From NCBI GenBank assembly GCA_017506865.1, contig JAFCMP010000490.1:1-64000 (forward strand): DNA of 64,000 nucleotides, written 5' to 3'. Position 1 is the stretch's first letter. Each line of letters begins with the position of its first letter. This document shows, in pieces, positions 44,736-64,000 of the stretch. Below the pieces are notes generated by a model. The model was not told the origin of the DNA, ran no database searches, and saw nothing but the letters and a program-made list of their open reading frames with translations. This DNA is from Tribonema minus. Taxonomy: Eukaryota; Sar; Xanthophyceae; Tribonematales; Tribonemataceae. A program made the position numbers and the translations under genes.

Positions 44736-46310
44736 TCATACATAGTACGAGCCCGCACCGCATTGGGCCAGAACGCCGCCAATGCCCCGCGCCTTGACGG
44801 CGCGTCGCAGCTGACGCTTGACTACCTGAGTGTTTGAGCCCGCCACTGTAATGTCGCGACAGGCAATGGCCTTGTTTAATGTAGACCAGTACTCCTCGAG
44901 TACTTGGGGGCACTCATCTAGGTGCTCGGAGTCCTCCCACGAGTCAACTATCTCCCCGCTGATTGCACCCTCCCAGCGTATTAGGTACTGTAGGCGGTGC
45001 CCCCGCCCCCGCGCTGCCGCTACGACACGATGTTGAAGTATCGCCTCTACACCGTGCCGCTGAAAGTTGTGAGCAGCAACGTCGTCAGTAGTAAGTGAGC
45101 CAGGCAAATGCCCGCTCCAGTGCTTCGCCAGCATGTAGCGATAGAAGCCCGCAGGCAACGCCTCCGCAGGCAACGCCTCCGGCTGCTGACGCATGTCGCT
45201 AGGGTCGCGACACTTCTTGGTGAGGCGCATTGATATGCGCGTAGGCCATCCATTGATGTCCACCAGAAGACACCCGGCCTGCACACGCTCCCCGCCGCTC
45301 TCCGCCGGGCCCGCTAATATTATGCTATAGGGCCCATGCCATCTATTCAAGAGCTCCTTGCTGAAGAATGTGCGCTTTGCCTTGTTGAACTCCCCCGCCA
45401 CTGGTGCCGGCTCAGTGTCTGCAGATGCCGTATGCGTGCGCGGCACACATGGTAGCACCACACACGCTCACCAGCCCTGAACGACTGACGTAAATGCCTC
45501 CGCGATCTAGGTGTTCTCGCGGAGCACCTTAGCCCGTTGCAGCACATGGCGTTGGTTGGCAATGGTGTTGGCTGAGCGCTGACGCTCGAGGATGTCGAAC
45601 ACTAGCTGTGACACTGAAGGATGTGTGCCAGGCTTGACCAAGGGCTGTTGAAGCTTGCCCAGTATGACGTGTAGTGCGACGCGGGCCTCGCGAACAGTAG
45701 CCAGAAGGAAGGGGGTTGCGCCGGTGGCATATTTGTAGGCAGTGTTGTGGGCAAAACTGATATGAGGTAGCCAGTCCGCCCAATTGTTCTTGGCACTATC
45801 ACCTAACATGGCGAGCATCTGGGCTAGCTCCTGCATGAAACGCTCACACTTGCCGTTGCACTCAGGGTGGTATGCGGTAGTGGAAAGCTTCTTGATGCCC
45901 ATCTGCTTGTAGACAGCTTGAGAAAGCTCTGCCATTAAGAGGCTGCCGCGGTCGCTGAGGAGCTTAGAAGGGGGACCGTGACGAGTGCTGTGCTGGTTAA
46001 CTATAACTTCAGCTGTGCCAGCAGCACGGTAGTCCCCAGGCTTGATGGGATAGCACCACACCCAGCCCGAAAACAGGCACATCACCACCAGTATGTACAT
46101 GAAGCCGCCAGCACTGAGGGGTAGGGGGCCGAAGTGATCAAGCGCTAGGCTATGAAAGGCGTAGGGGGGCCTCTCGCGCCATATGATGGGCCAGCGAGAC
46201 AGCTTGCCGGTGTGCTTGAACGCTTGGCAGGGCCAGCAATGACTTGACAGAGAAGCTGCCAAGCGTGTCGCCAGCATGATTGCAGCTCCCAAGAGCGACA
46301 CAAGCCACAC
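44736..46310 (-). CDS. Ty3-type integrase with chromodomain, one frameshift
   Basis: Two minus-strand frames, 46310..45507 and 45461..44736, form one protein. The first has a C-x2-C pair (HCWPCQ) from the HHCC finger and the catalytic triad D58 (ALDHFGPL), D120 (LLSDRGS) and E156 (YHPECNGKCERF), giving the classic D,D-35-E spacing. It ends at a GERVW segment, the usual start of the post-core domain. The second frame continues with FNKAKRTFFSKELLNRWHGPYSI and a chromodomain (VEAILQHR…LQYLIRWEG…DSWEDSEHL). The shift of frame falls near 45435-45461. The enzyme would join element ends to target DNA, and the chromodomain would steer it to modified histones. The HH half of the finger is not evident upstream of the C-x2-C. 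The element is likely inactive if the frameshift is real. Confidence 0.85.
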
Positions 46311-46356
46311 CCGGTCCGGCAGTGGCAGCCGTGCGCCCTGCTCTGTGCGTTCAAAG

Positions 46357-46449
46357 ATCCCTCGAGCTCAGCAGGGTGACGGTTCTCAAGCTGAGATCCC
46401 TCGAGCTCAGATCCCTCGAGCTCAGCAGGGTGACGGTTCTCAAGCTGAG
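46357..46449 (+). repeat. Direct repeats inside the integrase element
   Basis: A ~39-bp unit beginning GATCCCTCGAGCTCAG occurs at 46357 and 46410, with an extra partial GATCCCTCGAGCTCA at 46395. It lies upstream of the integrase start, between it and the right arm. Confidence 0.9.
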
Positions 46450-46729
46450 ATTTGGTGCTTGATCAAGTCGCGAATTACAGAAGCAACGGCTGCGAGGGCG
46501 ATTCTTGCCTGGTCCACAGCGGATCCAACTCCATGCATTGTCCCTTCATGATGTCAGCATATGAGAGCCGGCGCCTGCGACAGCATGCCGCTCTCCAGCC
46601 TTCCGTGCCATGTCCTCAGGCCGTCAACAGCGCCACCGTCGTCAACTTGAACCGCCATTTCCAGCCAGGACCATGCACGAAACCGCGGCGTTTGCACGGG
46701 CGGCGCTGCGACATCTCTTCAGCTGAGCG

Positions 46730-47505
46730 GCGTCGCCAGGTGTGCATTCGACATCTGCTGCACACAAAACCTCCTGTTGGCCTTCACGTCAGCTCAAAGT
46801 CCCTGCTGTTTGTCGCCTCATCAGACATTGCAGTGCAAGGTAGCGAGCATGACGGCACCCCACCAACGGTGTGTGAGCTGCGACCTGCTTCTGCGTTGCA
46901 AATCAACTGGCAGGCTGTTGGCAGCCGCTGCGGCACGACTGCTGGGCCAACCTGCACTTGCAAAAGCCAGCCTGCGCCTGCGCCTGCACTGCCCAGTGAC
47001 GCGAGTGCCAGTGGCGCCTGTCATTTGCTCACACCGCAGCTGCTGTGTGAAAGGTCGCTTCTTGTCACCATGCATGCCGGCAAGCTGCAACAACCTCAGG
47101 TTTGCACTGGCGAGTCAGCGCTGCACGTGGCTTCACTGAAGTTCACCGCCCGCGCACCACAGCGTCTGTCTTCTCTACACCGAGGTCCTTTGCCGATTGA
47201 TTTTTCCTTTTCGGTCACCTCGTCAAAGGGCAGCGCTCAGTCAGAAAACAAAAAGAGTTCAATTCAATCGAAAACCTTGAGCCGACGCAGAACGAGGAGG
47301 GGCGTAGGCGAGAGCAGCGGCGAAAGACGGAGAGAGTGATATTGACTCGTAGCTCATAGCACGCAGGTAAGCAGTTAACCGATAGCAGCAAATTTGCACG
47401 ATGGCTTTTGCTACTCCCGAGGATTGCAAAAGCTGCGACAGAGCAGATGAACAGAGTGCACACTAGCTCAAGGGTAGTGGTGCAGAGGAATGTTGCAGCT
47501 CTTAT
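46730..47505 (-). repeat. Right inverted arm (776 bp)
   Basis: Inverted copy of 43253-44028. A plus-strand frame from 46452 runs through this arm to 47339 but has no recognisable domain. Confidence 0.9.
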
Positions 47506-48895
47506 GCTGTTATATCGACGATAATCCTATGGCGCGGTTGTTAAAGGATCAAAAGCTGGATCCCCGAGCCAACGTGGCTGAGGCAAATAGAGCATAGCGA
47601 TCAACCCGAGGTGCGACACAGCTATTCTGGGACGCAAAGGGCGTTGGCAGATGTGAATCGAATTCGTAACGTACAGCGACATCTTGACAACCTTACAACA
47701 CATCCGTTGCTCACTACACCCAACAGGCGCGGTGCTTATGTCCCCACCTTCAGCTTGGAATTTTTCGGCTGCATCGCCTCTCAGCACCCATTCTGTGTCT
47801 TTTGCAATGCCGTAACAACAGCAACATGCGCGCAGGGCGGTGAAAACCACCGCCTTTACCTGCGCACTCTAGCTCACAAAGGCAGGAGGGCAGAAGCGCA
47901 AGCACACGTGGGCGGGGAGCCTCAGGCACACTGGTGTTGCCATGTTTACTGTGGAGTTAGCGGGCTATGGGGTGAGTGGTTTGCAGCCTAATCACTGCAC
48001 TGGCAGTATGTTACGAGTTGCTGCCGCAGTGCACCTCACATTGAACTTAGTGACAGAGATCTGTGACAGCTTGCAAACTTGCAGTTATGATCGTGCTCGT
48101 GGCATATGCTTCCGCGCTACCTCTTGCATTGCCGGTGCTGCCAACTGCCTGCAACTCAGCTCGTTACACAGCGCTTTCTCAAGCCATTATCTGAGAACAG
48201 GCTGCGCCTCAGGCCGACTTGACACCTCCGTGTGCGTGTATGCTTAGTGGCGCTATGTAGTGGTGTTGATCACAGTGCTGTAAAGGGTGGCATGTCGGGA
48301 TATGGTTGCATACAGGCATTGCAACGCATGCCCGGGGCCTACATGTGCATGTGAGAATGTTGAGCGTTGTCGCCATCTTGTCAGCTTTCGATGATGCTGA
48401 AACAACGAGAACGCTGAGCTGGTCAGGGGTAGGCTACCAATGCTTACGGGTTGGTTTCATCTCAGCCTCGCTCCTGGACCTTAAGCCTCGCTCTTGCAGG
48501 CACGCCCTTTGCACGCCATACTCCTTCTCCGCTGCACAATTCAAGCTGACACTTTCAACCTTGGTGCACTGCATCAGGCGCTCAACCTCACCCCCCGCGT
48601 GGTCGCATTGGGATTGCTACATGCGTACAAACCCACATTGACCATTTGACCATTTTGCAGCATAGGTGGCTTGAGGCACTGTCAAGCAGAGGCCATCAAT
48701 CTGCAAGGGCACCACAACACGAGGACATTAAAGCAGCTGCTGACACAGCTGGTGCCACAAACACATGTTGTGCGATGCTTGGCACAGCTCTCCCATAAGA
48801 CACCGACATTGCACGGTCATTCTCAACCTCTTCATTGATTGAGCATACATGCCACCGACATGCCCACATTTTAAGGCCTTCACTCAATTCACGCC
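47506..48895. other. Intergenic region upstream of the PX-kinase gene
   Basis: No exon supported by homology or splice phase. It should contain the kinase promoter and perhaps a 5' exon. Confidence 0.45.
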
Positions 48896-62328
<13,433 letters not shown>

Positions 62329-63611
62329 CGTCACCTCTGAAGTAGGCGCACTTCAATGTTGAAGCAGCGGGCTCCGGCAGGGGGAGTGTGCGGTAGAGAG
62401 AGAGAGCGAAAGAGCAGAGTAGGCGGCGGCTAGCGAGGTTGATTGCACGTGCGCAGCAGCAGCAGCAGCCGCAGCAGTGCTTAGCAGCAGCTTGCGTACC
62501 TTGTTGGTTGTCGGCGGTTTGGGTGCTGCGCGGTCGGCCGCAGCAGTCGCGCTTGCCTGATGCGTGGATGCAGATTGCGTGCGTAGTCTTTTTCAGGGGG
62601 GGCTCCTGGTTTCCAGGGTCTTCTCCCCCCCTCCCCCCCCCTTCGATGCAGTCCACTCAAGGGTGTTCTTTATCACGACCCCCCTAGTAGGTCTGCTGCG
62701 CCGCCCCCCCCCTTACGCAAGGGCCGCAAGTCTTGATGCGGCTCGCAAAGTACCTTAGCTGCCGCGGGAGCCGGGTTCCCCAGCCCCAGCGCAGCAGAGC
62801 ACGCACACAACCATTGCAGACCTACATGTAGCTCGCACAGGGCGGCACGGCAAGTCACGGCTTGCAGTTGTCAGCCTCCCCCCCCCCCCGGCGTTCTTGT
62901 GCTGGCAGCATGCTTTTTGCGGGTGCCGCACAGTCCCACCACCCCCTCAGTATGACAACCCCCCTCAAAATAGGCCTGTTCTTGGTGAGCCACAGGGTGT
63001 ACCGACCTACAGCATGTGGGTGGTGACTTGCTGCATGGGAGCGTAGGTGTCCAGCAGGCCAGGAACGGTAACGCTGCGCGCAGCGTTGCTTTGCAGTGCA
63101 GTGCACTTGCCTAGAGGCTCGCTTTTGCGGACCCGCGTTGTGGCTGGCAGTCACTGTAGGCTAGGCCAACTGTGTCACAGCAGTGGCCTGGCTGTGGAGC
63201 GCTGGTGCCCCCCTCTGCCCCTGCCCCCTGCGTCTAGTCTCCTCTCTCTCCATGCTCATGGAAATTGAACAGGTCTCTGTCGCCATGACCGTCTTGGGTG
63301 TATTGCCTGCTGCGCTGCAAGGAATACTGTCTGCCTTGCCAACTGCTGCATTAACTGCATGTTCGTCAGCTTGTAGTGCCACTGTCAGGACCCTTAATGC
63401 ATCCTAAGCAGGAGCCTGTGCAACTGTTTACTTCCGCGTAGCAGGCATTGCTGGGCTGGGCATACCTTGCTCACACCTGAAGGACGCCTAGCATAGCTTT
63501 GACGGTTGTTGCACACTGATCACACCAAGCATTCACCTAACTGTCCTGCCAACCCACGCGTCCACTGGACTTGACAAGGCGCGTGTACTGGCCTTGTAGC
63601 CATGTTGATCT
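62329..63611. other. Intergenic region after the kinase gene
   Basis: No supported gene. It has several C-runs (62626-62640, 62704-62712, 62879-62889), a GCA tract (62455-62480) and small shadow-like open frames. Confidence 0.45.
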
Positions 63612-63712
63612 GCACAGCGCAGACTAGGCTGCTGCGTTGACGCAAGCTTTTCGATTGCATAGGCAACCCGGCCTCCCTTGGGCCTTTATAAATACAAGTC
63701 CATACGTACAAG
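63612..63712 (+). mobile_element. 5'-truncated 3' end of the retrotransposon
   Basis: 101 bases identical to 13224-13324, covering the last five codons, stop and 3' tail of the non-LTR element. It is a heavily truncated copy. No clear target duplication was found around it. Confidence 0.85.
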
Positions 63713-64000
63713 CTAGACATACAGATTCCATACAGCAGCATCAAGTCAGACCATCATCTGGGCTTTTTCGCGCCCTGAGCGAGAATTAATGAAGTACTCC
63801 CCGAGATGCCATTTGGCGGCGGCGGCGTTTGAGTGGTTGTCGTTGCGACACTTTCAGACTGTCATACGACATGTAGATTCCTTACAGCTAGATGCCAATC
63901 ATCTGGGCTTTTTCGCGCCCTGAGCGAGAATTAATAAAAAGTACAAGCTAGATAAAAAGTACGAACTCATGGTGGACGTTACCTGCTTCGAGACACAGGT
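63713..64000. repeat. Tandem ~150-bp repeat at the window edge
   Basis: ATCATCTGGGCTTTTTCGCG plus CCCTGAGCGAGAATTAAT occurs at 63753-63790 and 63899-63935, each preceded by an AGATTCCWTACAG block. GTACAAGCTAGA occurs just after the retrotransposon fragment and again at 63941. The stretch may be another element's tail that continues past the window. Confidence 0.7.

Larger units (their letters stand above)
43253..47505. mobile_element. Element with 776-bp inverted arms and an internal integrase
   Basis: 43253-44028 and 46730-47505 are inverted copies of equal length, roughly 97% identical by eye, with a few substitutions and single-base indels. They enclose 2.7 kb that encodes a retroviral/Ty3-type DDE integrase with a chromodomain on the minus strand. 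Inverted rather than direct arms argue against an LTR retrotransposon. The plan recalls cut-and-paste elements that use a Ty3-like integrase (Ginger-like) or a shrunken Maverick/Polinton. No polymerase, ATPase or capsid frame is present. Outer ends read ATAAGAGCTGCAA; no flanking duplication was found. Confidence 0.8.

Noticed and set aside
46452-47339. 295-residue open frame reaching into the right inverted arm
   Set aside because: No recognisable domain; its arm portion is duplicated in the other arm and the frame is probably incidental.
63183-63407. Small hydrophobic open frame near the right edge
   Set aside because: Ala/Leu/Ser-rich with no homology or exon context.

Overview
The window is the left end of a eukaryotic nuclear chromosome. 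It opens with about 508 bases of CCCTAA repeats (TTAGGG-type telomere) and then carries intron-rich genes with GT-AG introns of 0.1-6.6 kb, long low-complexity intergenic stretches, GCT/GCA trinucleotide tracts and many short internal telomere-like tracts. There are no operons and no prokaryotic signals. The style (many introns, Ala/Gly/Gln tracts, a non-LTR element with an OTU-like protease remnant and a restriction-like endonuclease, methylthioribose kinase) suggests a single-celled alga, perhaps a chlorophyte. That is inference; no gene here is diagnostic for a plastid or a species.

Layout: 1-508 telomere; 509-2876 subtelomere without a recognisable gene; 2877-14897 (+) a cystathionine gamma-lyase/synthase-like PLP gene, apparently broken, with a 5.5-kb non-LTR retrotransposon in one intron (7786-13317); 16791-21658 (-) a pyridoxamine-phosphate-oxidase-like domain fused to a ferredoxin-reductase-like FAD/NAD module; 24017-30793 (-) a mitochondrial OXA1-type insertase with a 375-bp hAT-like MITE in an intron; 30948-41288 (+) a 13-exon gene for a methylthioribose-1-phosphate isomerase/methylthioribose kinase fusion (825 aa, every splice phase closes), divergent from OXA1 across about 154 bp; 43253-47505 an element with two 776-bp inverted arms around a chromodomain-bearing DDE integrase; 48896-62328 (+) a 16-exon PX-domain AGC protein kinase (732 aa, SGK3-like) with a 1.44-kb hAT-like element in an intron; 63612-63712 a second copy, identical over 101 bp, of the 3' end of the retrotransposon.

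Two genes serve sulfur amino-acid metabolism (the trans-sulfuration enzyme and the methionine-salvage fusion); the others are mitochondrial biogenesis, a flavin redox fusion and a lipid-targeted kinase, and nothing indicates that they work as a cluster.

The most unusual signal is in gene structure. In three genes, exon edges with their splice sites have been duplicated in tandem and left as decaying copies in the adjoining intron (at least eight cases). In the kinase gene, one whole intron (56603-57050) also appears to be a donor-to-acceptor copy of another intron (59533-60551) at a different position and phase. Together these suggest a genome that creates intron sequence, and perhaps introns, by local duplication and copying.
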